The notes beneath the pieces were generated by a model. That model was not told the origin of the DNA. It saw only the letters and a list, made by a program, of their open reading frames with translations, and ran no database searches. Of a stretch of 64,000 bases of DNA, positions 17,662-26,588 are shown piece by piece. Every line of letters starts with the position of its first letter. The stretch's first letter is position 1. Made by a program: the position numbers and the translations under genes. Source of the stretch: Natronoarchaeum mannanilyticum (GTDB lineage Archaea; Halobacteriota; Halobacteria; Halobacteriales; Natronoarchaeaceae); contig NZ_BAAADV010000004.1 in assembly GCF_039522665.1 (NCBI RefSeq), positions 186,001 through 250,000 of the forward strand, written 5' to 3'.

Positions 17662-18453
17662 TCAGTCCGTCAGCCCGTACCCGCGCTTGAACAGCTGCAC
17701 GTCGACGAACAGCACGGCGACCGTCAGCGCCGACAGCACGACCAGCGAGACGCGCGGGTCGACGTCGGAGTAGCCCAGGAAGCCGTAGCGCACGCCGTCG
17801 ACCATATACACCATCGGGTTCAGCAGCGAGAGGTCGCGCCAGACGCCGGGCAGCGTCTCCAGCGAGTAGAACACCGCGCCGAAAAAGACCAGCGGGCGCA
17901 GGATGAACTGGTTCATCACCGTCAGGTGATCGAAGTCCTCGGCGAGCAGGCCGCCGATCACGCCGAACCCCGAGAACAGCGTCGGGACGATCAGCCCGAA
18001 CGCCGCGAGGTACAGCGGCTGGGCGATCGTGACGGTCGACACCTGCCCGTTGACGACGGTGAACGCGACCCCGATCGCGGCGATCAGCACGCCGACGAGA
18101 ACGCCGCGCAGCGCGCTCGCGACGACGTACGCCGCGACCATCTGGCTGTACGACAGCGGCGAGGTCAGCGTCTCGTGGATGTACTCGTTCCACCTGCCGT
18201 GGAAGATCGAGAACGAGGCGTTCTCGAACGCGTTCGAGATCATCCCCAGCACGACCAGCCCCGGCAGGAGGAAGACGATGTAGTCGAACCCCTGGATCTG
18301 GTCGATCCGGCCGCCGAGAATGACGCCGAACACCGAGAAGTACAGCACGTTCGTGATCAGCGGCGGCGCGAACGTGTTGGTGTACCGGCGCAGGTACCGC
18401 TGGATCTCCCGCTTCAGCAGCGCTCGCGCGCCGACCGGTAATCCGAAACTCAT
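17662..18453 (-). CDS. ABC-2 type exporter permease
   Basis: A 263-residue permease of the ABC-2 (NodJ/daunorubicin) type with six hydrophobic segments and the family motif around YSQMVAAYVVASALRGVLVG and FILRPLVFFGAVFYSLETLP. It works with the ATPase gene whose stop overlaps its start (base 18453 shared). Cargo is unknown; such pairs export lipids, polyketides or small drugs. The N-terminus is short and cytoplasmic. Confidence 0.9.
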   Translation of the reverse strand: MSFGLPVGARALLKREIQRYLRRYTNTFAPPLITNVLYFSVFGVILGGRIDQIQGFDYIVFLLPGLVVLGMISNAFENASFSIFHGRWNEYIHETLTSPLSYSQMVAAYVVASALRGVLVGVLIAAIGVAFTVVNGQVSTVTIAQPLYLAAFGLIVPTLFSGFGVIGGLLAEDFDHLTVMNQFILRPLVFFGAVFYSLETLPGVWRDLSLLNPMVYMVDGVRYGFLGYSDVDPRVSLVVLSALTVAVLFVDVQLFKRGYGLTD

Positions 18454-19505
18454 CAGCGATCACTCCGTTCTCTGTTGGTCATCTCCACGAAGATCTCCTC
18501 CAGGCTCGTGCGCGAAATCTCCAGGTCGGCGATCTCGTACCCCTCGGCTTCGAGCGCGTTCAGGACGTCCGGCGCGGTACTCCCGCCGTTCCGCGCTTTG
18601 ACCGCCAGCCGACCGTCCTGGACGGTCGCCGACTCGACGCCGTCGATCGCCGTCAGCCGGTCGCCGGCCGGGACGGACGCCGCCGACGCGTCGGCGTCCG
18701 CGACCGGTTCGCCTTCGGCGTCGGCGACTGACTCGCTTCCGGCACCTGTCGCCGCGGCGGCGACGCGCTCGGGTTCGGCCGCCTGCGCATCCCCGCCCTC
18801 GCGCACGCGAACGTAGATCGTGTCGGTCCCCCGTCCCATCAGCTCTTCCGGCGTCGAGACGTCGAGCTTCGTCCCCTCGTTGAGGATCGCGACGCGGTCG
18901 CAGAGCCGTTCGGCCTCTTCGATGTAGTGAGTCGTCAGCAGAATCGTCGTCCCCTCGTCGTTGAGCTCCTGAATCACCTCCCAGATGTCGTGGCGGAGCT
19001 GGACGTCGACGCCCGCGGTCGGTTCGTCGAGGATCAGCAGGTCGGGATCGGTCACCAGCGCGCGAGCGAGCAGAAATCGTCGCTTCATCCCGCCGGAAAG
19101 CCAGTCGAAGCGCTCGTCGCGCTTGTGGTGAATTCCGACTCGCTTCAGGGCCTCCTCGGCGCGTCTGGTGGCTTCTTCCGGCTGAATTCCGTGGTAGCCC
19201 GCCTTGTGCTCGAGAACTTCCACGATGGGGAAGAATCGGTCGACGTTGAACTCCTGGGGCGCCAGCCCGATGGCGTCCCGCGCCTCCTGGTAGTCGTCGA
19301 CGACGTCGTGACCGAACACCCGGGCCTCGCCGCCGGACTTGCGCGCCAGGCCGACGAGGATGTTGATGAACGTCGTCTTGCCCGCGCCGTTCGGGCCGAG
19401 CAGGCCGAAGAACTCGCCCTCCTCGACGCGCAGCGACAGCTCGTCTAGCGCCCTGAGCTCGCCGTACTCCTTGACGAGCCCCTCCGTCTCGATAGCTGGC
19501 GGCAT
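18453..19505 (-). CDS. ABC-2 type exporter ATPase with C-terminal ACT-like extension
   Basis: A 350-residue ATPase with Walker [10 protein letters not shown] (37-45), signature LSGGMKRR, Walker B LLILDEPTAGVD and the switch His in LTTHYIEEAE. After the catalytic domain (to about 225) a variable Ala/Asp/Glu-rich linker (about 235-280) leads to a small beta-alpha-beta domain (about 282-340, LEISRTSLEEIFVEM), the usual C-terminal regulatory module of DrrA-like ATPases. It is the first gene of a two-gene exporter operon and overlaps the permease by one base. Confidence 0.92.
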   Translation of the reverse strand: MPPAIETEGLVKEYGELRALDELSLRVEEGEFFGLLGPNGAGKTTFINILVGLARKSGGEARVFGHDVVDDYQEARDAIGLAPQEFNVDRFFPIVEVLEHKAGYHGIQPEEATRRAEEALKRVGIHHKRDERFDWLSGGMKRRFLLARALVTDPDLLILDEPTAGVDVQLRHDIWEVIQELNDEGTTILLTTHYIEEAERLCDRVAILNEGTKLDVSTPEELMGRGTDTIYVRVREGGDAQAAEPERVAAAATGAGSESVADAEGEPVADADASAASVPAGDRLTAIDGVESATVQDGRLAVKARNGGSTAPDVLNALEAEGYEIADLEISRTSLEEIFVEMTNRERSDR

Positions 19506-19599
19506 CTACCGAAAACTGGGTTCCCACTCGGTTAAGCCGCACGCAATCGGTCAGTTGCACGCGTTCCAGCCCCGAATGTACCGCCGCTCGACGCCGAAA

Positions 19600-20271
19600 T
19601 TACCGCCGCTCCTTGTGACTCACCGAGATGCCCTCGCCGATGGGCATCACAGCTGTCTCGAACTCCGGCGCGGCGCGCACGGCGTCGAGGTACGCAGCGA
19701 TGCCGCGGGTGTGCTCGTTGACGTCGTCAGGGTCGCCGCCCTCCTGCAGTTCGAGCAGCTTCTCGAACTGGATCGGCCCTGCAGTCATCGCGTTGTCGGC
19801 GACGATCACGCCGCCGGGTGCGACCTTCTCGCGCACGGCGTCGAACGCGTCGGGGTACTGGTCCTTCCGGAGGTCGACGAGCACGACGTCGAACGGCCCG
19901 TCGTGGCGCTCGATCGCTTCTAGCGCGTCGCCCGCCTCGTAGGTCGCCAGGTCGGAAAAGCCGCCGCGGTCCATGTACACGCGGGCCATGTCGAGCTCGT
20001 CCGGATCGTGCTCGGTCAGCACCACCTCGCCGTCGGCGGGCAGCTCGCGCGCAAACCAGTACGCCGAGTAGCCGTACCCCGATCCGAACTCGAACACGCG
20101 CCGGGCGTCGACCGTTCGGGCCAGCAGCGCGAGCCAGCCGCCGACCTCCGGGCCGACGTGGGGGAAGCCGTTCTCCTCGGCGTACTCGTCCATCTCTTCG
20201 AGGATCTCGTCGGGTTGCGGTCCTGCGACGCGGACGAACCGCGCGCTCTCGTCGGGCAAAACGTCGCTCAT
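19600..20271 (-). CDS. SAM-dependent O-methyltransferase (class I, catechol-type)
   Basis: A 223-residue methyltransferase. Motif I FEFGSGYGYSAYWFA (about 64-78) binds SAM; acidic residues follow in LTEHDPDELDM and the DVVLVDLRKDQYP block, the divalent-metal/catalytic region of catechol-O-methyltransferase relatives (about 130-142). The C-terminus IAAYLDAVRAAPEFE is typical of the family. ATG 20271 is the first methionine that places motif I at the usual position; a much longer open frame continues upstream but crosses the dehydrogenase gene. The substrate is unknown. Confidence 0.88.
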   Translation of the reverse strand: MSDVLPDESARFVRVAGPQPDEILEEMDEYAEENGFPHVGPEVGGWLALLARTVDARRVFEFGSGYGYSAYWFARELPADGEVVLTEHDPDELDMARVYMDRGGFSDLATYEAGDALEAIERHDGPFDVVLVDLRKDQYPDAFDAVREKVAPGGVIVADNAMTAGPIQFEKLLELQEGGDPDDVNEHTRGIAAYLDAVRAAPEFETAVMPIGEGISVSHKERR

Positions 20272-20348
20272 GGCTGTAGTGTCGCGTCGGACCGTCCAAA
20301 GTGTGACGGTGGCGCGACGCGGCGCCCCACCGGCGTCCCCTGATACTC

Positions 20349-21386
20349 TCAGGGTCGGATCACGGCCCGCCCCTCGATCTCGCGATGTTCGAGCTTCTCG
20401 GCGACCTCGTTGATCTCGCCGAGGTCGTACTCGGTCGTGCGCAGGTCCATGATCCCCTGCTCGACGAGGGCGACCAGTTCCTCCAGTTCGGAGTACTGAC
20501 CGACGAGCGTCCCGCGGTAGGACATCTCGGCGTCGACCAGATCCTGCGCGGGCTGGTGGATGTCGCCGCCGTAGCCGATGATGTGGTGGTCGCCGCCCGG
20601 CGCGACGATTTCCGGCCCCAGCGCGGTCGTGCTGTCGGCGCCCACGAAGTCCAGCACCTGCCTCGCGCCGTCGCCCTCGGTGATCGACTCGACGGCTTCG
20701 GCGACGTCCTCGTCGCCCGAGTTGACGGTGTAGTCCGCGCCGCACTCTTCGGCGAGGTCGAGCGCCTCGTCTTTGAGATCGACCGCGACGATCTCCGCGG
20801 CGCTCATCGCGTCGAGCGCCTGGACGCCGATGTGGCCCAGCCCGCCGATGCCGATCGCGACCGCGTAGCTGCCCGGATACAGCTCGTCGACGGCCTTCTT
20901 CGCGGCGTGGTACGCCGTGATGCCCGCGTCGGCGTGGGGCGCGATCTCGACGGGATCGACCGTGTCGAGGGGAATCACCGAGCGCTCGGAGGTCAGCAGG
21001 TACTCGGCGAAACCGCCGTCGGTGTTGAGCCCCGGGAACTCCAGGTTCTCGCAGTACATGTCCTCGCCGACCCGGCAGGCGCGACACTTCCCGCAGGTCA
21101 TCACCGGGTGGCAGATCACCTGATCGCCCTCCGCGACGGTCGTCACTTCGTCGCCCGTCTCGACGACCGTCCCGGCGTTCTCGTGGCCAAGCGTCATCGG
21201 CAGCTCCTGTTCGACGTACGGCGTCCACATCCCCTCGATGATGTGGTTGTCCGTCTGGCACCAGCCCGCCCCTTCGACCTCGACGACGACGTGGTCGGAC
21301 CGCGTCGGCTCGGGTCGGTCGATCTCGTCGATCGACAGCGCCTCTCCCATCTTCTCTGTGTACTCGTGGAGTCTCGCGGCTTCCAT
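20349..21386 (-). CDS. Zinc-dependent alcohol dehydrogenase (medium-chain)
   Basis: A 345-residue medium-chain dehydrogenase. The catalytic zinc ligands are Cys43, His68 and Glu69, and the structural zinc is held by Cys98, Cys101, Cys104 and Cys112. The nucleotide-binding motif GIGGLGHIG follows (about 178-186), with an acidic residue (VDLKDE) at the end of the second strand, favouring NAD over NADP. It oxidises a primary or secondary alcohol or polyol. It lies 77 bases from the O-methyltransferase gene and reads the same way. IolM-like polyol oxidation is one possibility. Confidence 0.9.
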   Translation of the reverse strand: MEAARLHEYTEKMGEALSIDEIDRPEPTRSDHVVVEVEGAGWCQTDNHIIEGMWTPYVEQELPMTLGHENAGTVVETGDEVTTVAEGDQVICHPVMTCGKCRACRVGEDMYCENLEFPGLNTDGGFAEYLLTSERSVIPLDTVDPVEIAPHADAGITAYHAAKKAVDELYPGSYAVAIGIGGLGHIGVQALDAMSAAEIVAVDLKDEALDLAEECGADYTVNSGDEDVAEAVESITEGDGARQVLDFVGADSTTALGPEIVAPGGDHHIIGYGGDIHQPAQDLVDAEMSYRGTLVGQYSELEELVALVEQGIMDLRTTEYDLGEINEVAEKLEHREIEGRAVIRP

Positions 21387-21533
21387 AGTCCACGCTAGAC
21401 GTTAGCAGCCACGGCCAAAAACCTAGCCGCTACGACCGTTTCGGAGATTATTCCGCGATCAGTTCGGCGAATCATCGAATCGGATCAACAGCACTATCTT
21501 CTCGCCGCGGCGTTGGTCCGACGATACGAACAT

Positions 21534-23108
21534 ATGACGGGTACCGAGGAGGCACCGCCCGGGGGCGAGGAGCCCGGCGGCATCGAACGCGAAAAGGCGG
21601 CGTCGGATCGATCGGCGTCCGACGACCTCGAGTACGGCATCGACGACAAACCACCGGTCGCGGAGTCGGCCGTTCTGGGCGTCCAGCACTATCTGACGAT
21701 GATCGGCGCGAACATCGCCGTCCCGCTGCTGCTGGCACAAACGATGGGGATGCCGGGAGACGTGACCGCCCGATTCATCGGCACGTTCTTCGTCGTCTCG
21801 GGAATCGCGACGCTCGCCCAGACGACGTTCGGGAACCGCTACCCGATCGTTCAGGGCGCGCCGTTCTCCATGCTGACGCCGGCGCTGGCGGTCGTCACGG
21901 TCGTCACGACGACCGGCGTCGGCGCCGGCGACTGGGGGGCGGCGCTGTTGCAGTTGCAGGGTGCGATCATCGTGGCCTCGCTCGTCGAGGTGGCGATCGG
22001 CTACTTCGGGCTGATCGGCAAACTGCGGCGCTATCTCTCGCCGGTCGTGATCGCGCCGACGATCGCGCTGATCGGGCTGTCGCTGTTCGGGGCGGGACAG
22101 ATTACGGCGGCCGGACAGAACTGGTGGCTGCTCGGGTTGACCCTCGGGCTGATCGTGCTGTTCTCGCAGTATCTCGACGTTCGTCACCGGGCGTTCCGTC
22201 TCTATCCGGTGGTTCTCGGTCTCGCGATCGCCTGGCTCCTCGCCGCCGGGCTGTCTGTCGGCGGCATCATCGAGAGCGGCCAGCCGGGCTACGTCGCGCT
22301 GAGCGACATCACCGACACCTCGCCCGTCCTGCCGATCTACCCGTTCCAGTGGGGAACGCCGCAGTTCACCGGCGCCTTCATCGCCGGGATGACCGCGGGC
22401 GTGCTGGCGTCGGTCGTCGAGAGCATCGGCGACTACTACGCCGTCGCGAACATCACCGGCTCGGGCGCGCCCAGCGAGAAGCGGATCAACCAGGGTATCG
22501 GCATGGAGGGGCTGATGAACCTGTTCTCCGGCATCATGGGCACAGGCGGCTCGACGTCGTACTCCGAGAACATCGGCGCCATCGGGCTCACGGGCGTGGC
22601 CTCGCGCTACGTCGTCCAGATCGGCGCCGCGGTGATGATCGTCGTCGGCTTCGTCGGCTACTTCGGGCAGGCCATCGCGACGATCCCCGACCCGATCGTC
22701 GGCGGCCTGTTCGTCGCGATGTTCGCACAGATCGTCGCGGTCGGCGTCTCGAATCTCAGGCACGTCGATCTCGACTCCTCGCGCAACACGTTCATCGTCG
22801 GCTTCGCGCTGTTCGCTGGCCTGGCGATCCCGGCGTACATGGGCAACGTTGGAGGCATAGCGGCGTTTCGGGCGGGCGTCTCCGGCGTCCCCGTCGTCGG
22901 CTCGATCCTCAGCGAGCGGCTGATCGCCGACACGATCTACGTGATCGGTTCCACGGGGATGGCCGTCGGCGGGCTGTCGGCGCTGGTGCTCGACAACACG
23001 ATCCCCGGCAGCCGCGAGGAGCGCGGCCTCGCCGCGTGGGACCGGCTCACCGAGGACGACGACGAGTTCGAGTCGTTCTGGGATCGCTGGGCCGGCGCGG
23101 ACGACTAA
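21534..23108 (+). CDS. NCS2-family purine/pyrimidine permease
   Basis: A 524-residue transporter of the uracil/xanthine NCS2 family with about 12-14 membrane segments. The signature QHYLTMIGANIAVPLLLAQ, the glutamate/proton-linked GGSTSYSENIGAIGLTGVAS and NITGSGAPSE blocks are all present. It imports xanthine or uracil with protons. The N-terminal 45 residues are hydrophilic and acidic. ATG 21534 is preferred over a GTG/ATG further up because the sequence just before it is an AT-rich promoter-like stretch. Confidence 0.92.
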   Translation: MTGTEEAPPGGEEPGGIEREKAASDRSASDDLEYGIDDKPPVAESAVLGVQHYLTMIGANIAVPLLLAQTMGMPGDVTARFIGTFFVVSGIATLAQTTFGNRYPIVQGAPFSMLTPALAVVTVVTTTGVGAGDWGAALLQLQGAIIVASLVEVAIGYFGLIGKLRRYLSPVVIAPTIALIGLSLFGAGQITAAGQNWWLLGLTLGLIVLFSQYLDVRHRAFRLYPVVLGLAIAWLLAAGLSVGGIIESGQPGYVALSDITDTSPVLPIYPFQWGTPQFTGAFIAGMTAGVLASVVESIGDYYAVANITGSGAPSEKRINQGIGMEGLMNLFSGIMGTGGSTSYSENIGAIGLTGVASRYVVQIGAAVMIVVGFVGYFGQAIATIPDPIVGGLFVAMFAQIVAVGVSNLRHVDLDSSRNTFIVGFALFAGLAIPAYMGNVGGIAAFRAGVSGVPVVGSILSERLIADTIYVIGSTGMAVGGLSALVLDNTIPGSREERGLAAWDRLTEDDDEFESFWDRWAGADD

Positions 23109-23129
23109 ACGGTTCCGCGAAAAGGAACC

Positions 23130-23357
23130 TCAGGGTTTGTGCGTGAACAGCACGGGCTTGCCGTCGTGGACCGTCGTGCACAGATCCAGCGGCATCGTCT
23201 GGTTCAGACTGGTGTACTCGTCCTTGCAGACGACCATGTCGTCGAACGGTTCCTCGCAGGCCGGACAGGCGAGCGCGACGGTGTTTTGATACAGCTTGAT
23301 CGAGTCGTTCTCCTCGCGCAGCGTCGTCGAGGAGACGAACTTGTCGAACTGCTCCAT
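23130..23357 (-). CDS. Small zinc-ribbon-like haloarchaeal protein
   Basis: A 75-residue acidic protein with a CPAC motif (VALACPACEEPFDDMVVC, three cysteines in a short span) and a fourth cysteine later (LDLCTTVHDGK), enough for a single zinc site. The C-terminus ends VLFTHKP. Related haloarchaeal small proteins of this kind occur near motility genes, but none is present here, so no function is assigned. It reads towards the NCS2 permease from the left side of the 23358-23619 gap. Confidence 0.65.
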   Translation of the reverse strand: MEQFDKFVSSTTLREENDSIKLYQNTVALACPACEEPFDDMVVCKDEYTSLNQTMPLDLCTTVHDGKPVLFTHKP

Positions 23358-23619
23358 ACCCGCCTATTCGCGCCGCGAATGTTAAAACTATATCCCGAGC
23401 GGGCGAGCGACCGCGGCTCGTTCGGCCCGCGACGGGCTCGACGAATCGAGTACGCCGGGCTTACTCGCCGCTTCGCCGCGCACGTAACTAAACGGATCTA
23501 AGGGTCGCCGCTTCACAGGCTCTCGATCCGTTCCTCTCACGCCGAAAAGGGTAGCAAGAAGCGAGTGTTCGGGCCGCGGATCTGAAAGAGTTAAACCCCA
23601 CAATACCCAGAGTACGGGT

Positions 23620-24723
23620 ATGACTAGAAACGACGTGAAACTGGGGGTCGTCGGACTCGGTAACATCGGGCACTACCACGCGGACCGACTGACCGAGCTC
23701 GGCGCCAATCTCGTGGGCGGGATGGACATCGACCCTGACGCGCGAAACGACTTCTCCGAGAAGTTCGACGTGCCGACGTACGAGGACCACGGGGAGCTGT
23801 TCGGGCAGGTCGACGCCGTCGTCGTCACGACGCCGAACAAGTTCCACGAGCAGTACGCCGTCGACGCGCTCGACGCCGGCATCGACGTGCTACTCGAAAA
23901 GCCGCTGGCCGACACCGTCGAGAGCGCCGAGCGGATCGTCGAGGCGGCTCGCGAGGCCGACAGCTTCTGCATGGTCGGGTTCCACAGCCGGTACCACCAC
24001 CAGGCCGAGATCATCAAGGACCAGCAGACCACCGGCCGGTTCGGCGACGTCACGCACGTCGAGGCCAACTACGTGCGACGCCGCGGCATCCCCGGCCGGG
24101 GCTCGTGGTTCACCGCGGAGAACGTCGCCGGCGGCGGCTCGCTGATCGACATCGGCGTCCACGCGATCGACCTCGCGCTGCACTTCCTCGACTACCCCGA
24201 GGTCGTCGAGGTCTCGGGCACCGCGCGTTCGGAGTTCGGGACGAACGACGATTACGCCTACGTCGACATGTGGGGCGACGACCAGGGCGCCGAGCACTTC
24301 GACGTCGACGACTCCGCGACGGCGCTGATCCGCTGTGCCGGCGGGCAGACCATCTCGCTTGAGGTCGCGTGGGCGACCAACCGCCCGCCGACCCAAGAGT
24401 TCTTCGTCCGCGGCACCGAGGCCGGCGCGCGCTTCGACAAGTCCAGCGGCGACCTCGAACTCTACGAGGCCGGTCAGGGCGGCGCCCACCACCTCGCGAC
24501 GACCGACGTCGAGACGCGCTCCCACGACCCGCACCGACAGGAGCAGGTCGCGTTCCTCGACGCCGTCGCGTCCGGGCAGGCCCCCGACCGCAACACCGTC
24601 GACGAGGCGCTCACGGTCCAGCGCGTCATCGAGGCCATCTACGAGTCCGGCGAGACCGGTCGCGCCGTTCGCCTCGACGATGAAGCCGAAACCGAGCCCG
24701 ACGCGCCGGTCGCGAACGACTGA
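23620..24723 (+). CDS. Gfo/Idh/MocA-family oxidoreductase
   Basis: A 367-residue NAD(P)-dependent dehydrogenase. The Rossmann motif GVVGLGNIGHYHADRL is at the N-terminus, the second strand ends MDID (favouring NAD), and the sugar-binding EKPLADTVESAERIVEAA lies around residues 89-107. The domain fold includes an RRRGIPGRGSWFTAEN block and an IDIGVHAIDLALHFLD catalytic strand. The family oxidises sugars, polyols and inositols. It heads a three-gene rightward group with the isomerase and AIM24 genes. Confidence 0.93.
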   Translation: MTRNDVKLGVVGLGNIGHYHADRLTELGANLVGGMDIDPDARNDFSEKFDVPTYEDHGELFGQVDAVVVTTPNKFHEQYAVDALDAGIDVLLEKPLADTVESAERIVEAAREADSFCMVGFHSRYHHQAEIIKDQQTTGRFGDVTHVEANYVRRRGIPGRGSWFTAENVAGGGSLIDIGVHAIDLALHFLDYPEVVEVSGTARSEFGTNDDYAYVDMWGDDQGAEHFDVDDSATALIRCAGGQTISLEVAWATNRPPTQEFFVRGTEAGARFDKSSGDLELYEAGQGGAHHLATTDVETRSHDPHRQEQVAFLDAVASGQAPDRNTVDEALTVQRVIEAIYESGETGRAVRLDDEAETEPDAPVAND

Positions 24724-24799
24724 GCCGTCTCGGCGTCCGCGCCGGACACCGCCCCGATCTCTCCGAAGTTTTATTCTCCAGTCGGTCGTTGCGAGCAGT

Positions 24800-25768
24800 A
24801 TGGACATCGGCGTACACACACCGCCGCTCTACGACCGGTCGTTCGAAGAAGCGCTCTCGACTCTCTCGGAGATGGGCGTCGACGCCGTCGAGCCCGGCGT
24901 CGGCGGCTACCCCGGCGACGAGCACCTCTCCCGATCGGAGTACCTCGACGACGAGGACGCCCAGGCCGAGCTGCAGGACGCGCTCGACGAGCACGACATG
25001 CGCATCTCCGCGCTGGCGACCCACAACAACCCGCTCCATCCCGACGACGACCAGGCCGAGACGGCCGACACCGAACTTCGGGAGGCGATCGAGCTCGCAG
25101 ACCAGCTCGACGTGAACACGGTCACCTGTTTTTCGGGGTTACCGGCGGGCGGACCGAACGACGAGACGCCGAACTGGATCACCGCGCCGTGGCCCCAGGA
25201 CCACGCCGACGCCCACGAGTACCAGTGGGAGGACGTGGCGATCCCCTACTGGTCGGAGATCGCCGAGGTCGCCGACGAGCGCGGCGTCGACGTCGCCATC
25301 GAGATGCACCCCAACATGCTCGTCTACGAGCCCCACGGGATGCTCCGCCTGCGCGAGGCGACCGGCGAGCGCATCGGCGCGAACTTCGACCCCTCGCACC
25401 TGTACTGGCAGGGTATCGAGATCACCGACGCGATTCGCCTGCTCGGCGAGGAAGACGCCATCCACCACTTCCACGCCAAGGACACCAAAGTGTACGAGGA
25501 ACAGGCCCGCGAGAAGGGCGTGCTGGACACGACCGCCTACACGGAGGAGGCCGACCGGTCGTGGATCTTCCGCTCGATCGGCTACGGCCACGGCGAGTCC
25601 CACTGGAAGGACGTCGTCTCGACGCTCCGGATGGTCGGCTACGAGGGCGCGCTGTCGATCGAACACGAGGACTCGCTGACCTCCTCGCTCGAAGGGCTGG
25701 AGAAGGCCGTCGATATGCTGGATCGCGCAGTCTTCGACACCCAGCCCGGCGACACCCACTGGGTCTGA
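24800..25768 (+). CDS. Sugar phosphate isomerase/epimerase (TIM barrel)
   Basis: A 322-residue xylose-isomerase-like TIM barrel. Typical landmarks are MDIGVHTPPL at the first strand, VDVAIEMHPNMLVYE with the metal-binding Glu, IGANFDPSHLYWQG, HHFHAKDTK and SIEHEDS, the four metal-ligand positions of the family. Relatives include hydroxypyruvate isomerase, IolE/IolO and tagatose epimerases. It follows the Gfo/Idh/MocA gene by 76 bases, so the pair may work on one sugar. The exact reaction is not predictable. Confidence 0.92.
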   Translation: MDIGVHTPPLYDRSFEEALSTLSEMGVDAVEPGVGGYPGDEHLSRSEYLDDEDAQAELQDALDEHDMRISALATHNNPLHPDDDQAETADTELREAIELADQLDVNTVTCFSGLPAGGPNDETPNWITAPWPQDHADAHEYQWEDVAIPYWSEIAEVADERGVDVAIEMHPNMLVYEPHGMLRLREATGERIGANFDPSHLYWQGIEITDAIRLLGEEDAIHHFHAKDTKVYEEQAREKGVLDTTAYTEEADRSWIFRSIGYGHGESHWKDVVSTLRMVGYEGALSIEHEDSLTSSLEGLEKAVDMLDRAVFDTQPGDTHWV

Positions 25769-25814
25769 GCGACGCGTATATTTTTAAGCTCCCGGCCGAC
25801 AATTTTATCCCACG

Positions 25815-26522
25815 ATGGAGATCGATATCACTCACCGCCCCGCGTACGCGCACCTGAACGTCGACCTCGAACAGGGCGAGTCGATCCTCGCCGAGCCCGG
25901 CGCTTTGGTCGGCCACTCCGAGAGCATCGGGATCGAGACGACGTCGAGCCGCGACGGCCTGCTCAGCTCGGCGAAGTCGATGCTCGGCGGCGAGTCGCTG
26001 GTCGCAAACGAGTTCACCGCCGAGGGCGGGCGCGGCACGGTGACGCTCGCGCCGCCCAAGCCCGGCGACGTCCACCACCACGAACTCCGCGGCGAGACGC
26101 TGTACGCCGTCGACGGCGCGTACCTGGCGTCCGACCCGGAGATCGACATCGACTCCGAGTTCGGCGGGCTGCAGTCGATGCTCGCGGGCGCGAGCATCAC
26201 GCCCCTGGCGCTGAAAGGGACCGGAAACGTGTTCATCGAGGCCTTCGGCGGCCTGGAGTCGGTCGAACTCGGGAGCGGCGAGACCTACACCGTCGACAAC
26301 GAGCACGTCGTCGCCTGGGAGGAGTCGGTCGACTTCGACGCCCGGCGCGTCGGCGGCCTCAAATCGACGCTGCTCAGCGGCGAGGGGCTCGTGATGGACT
26401 TTTCGGGTCCCGGGACGGTGTGGTACCAGACGCGCGGGCTCGACGCGTTCACGTCGGCGATCGCCGGCTCAGTTCAGGGCGGCGAGGACGACGACGGCGG
26501 GGTCAACGTCGACGTGTTCTGA
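25815..26522 (+). CDS. AIM24/TIGR00266-family protein
   Basis: A 235-residue all-beta protein of the AIM24 family, widespread but poorly understood. It is built from repeated beta-hairpins with motifs LAEPGALVGHSESIGIET, GGRGTVTLAPPKPGDVHH, EAFGGLESVELGSGE and VWYQTRGL. The family fold resembles a tryptophan-RNA-binding protein barrel. A Gly/Asp-rich tail ends the protein. It reads rightwards 46 bases after the isomerase; the functional link is not clear. Confidence 0.88.
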   Translation: MEIDITHRPAYAHLNVDLEQGESILAEPGALVGHSESIGIETTSSRDGLLSSAKSMLGGESLVANEFTAEGGRGTVTLAPPKPGDVHHHELRGETLYAVDGAYLASDPEIDIDSEFGGLQSMLAGASITPLALKGTGNVFIEAFGGLESVELGSGETYTVDNEHVVAWEESVDFDARRVGGLKSTLLSGEGLVMDFSGPGTVWYQTRGLDAFTSAIAGSVQGGEDDDGGVNVDVF

Positions 26523-26588
26523 GCCGCTCGGCTCCGGCGGTCGGCTCAGACGGGAACAACTAACTTCAACTCTCACGAATCACCGTCC

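Noticed and set aside
19600-21393. A 597-codon minus-strand frame joining the O-methyltransferase with upstream sequence
   Set aside because: The upstream half is the out-of-frame shadow of the alcohol dehydrogenase; the methyltransferase starts at 20271.
23388-23666. A 92-residue minus-strand frame in the gap before the first Gfo/Idh/MocA gene
   Set aside because: It overlaps the next gene's start and has no conserved look or promoter; the gap 23358-23619 holds only promoter-like AT stretches and a short repeat (CTCGA/TCGAG).
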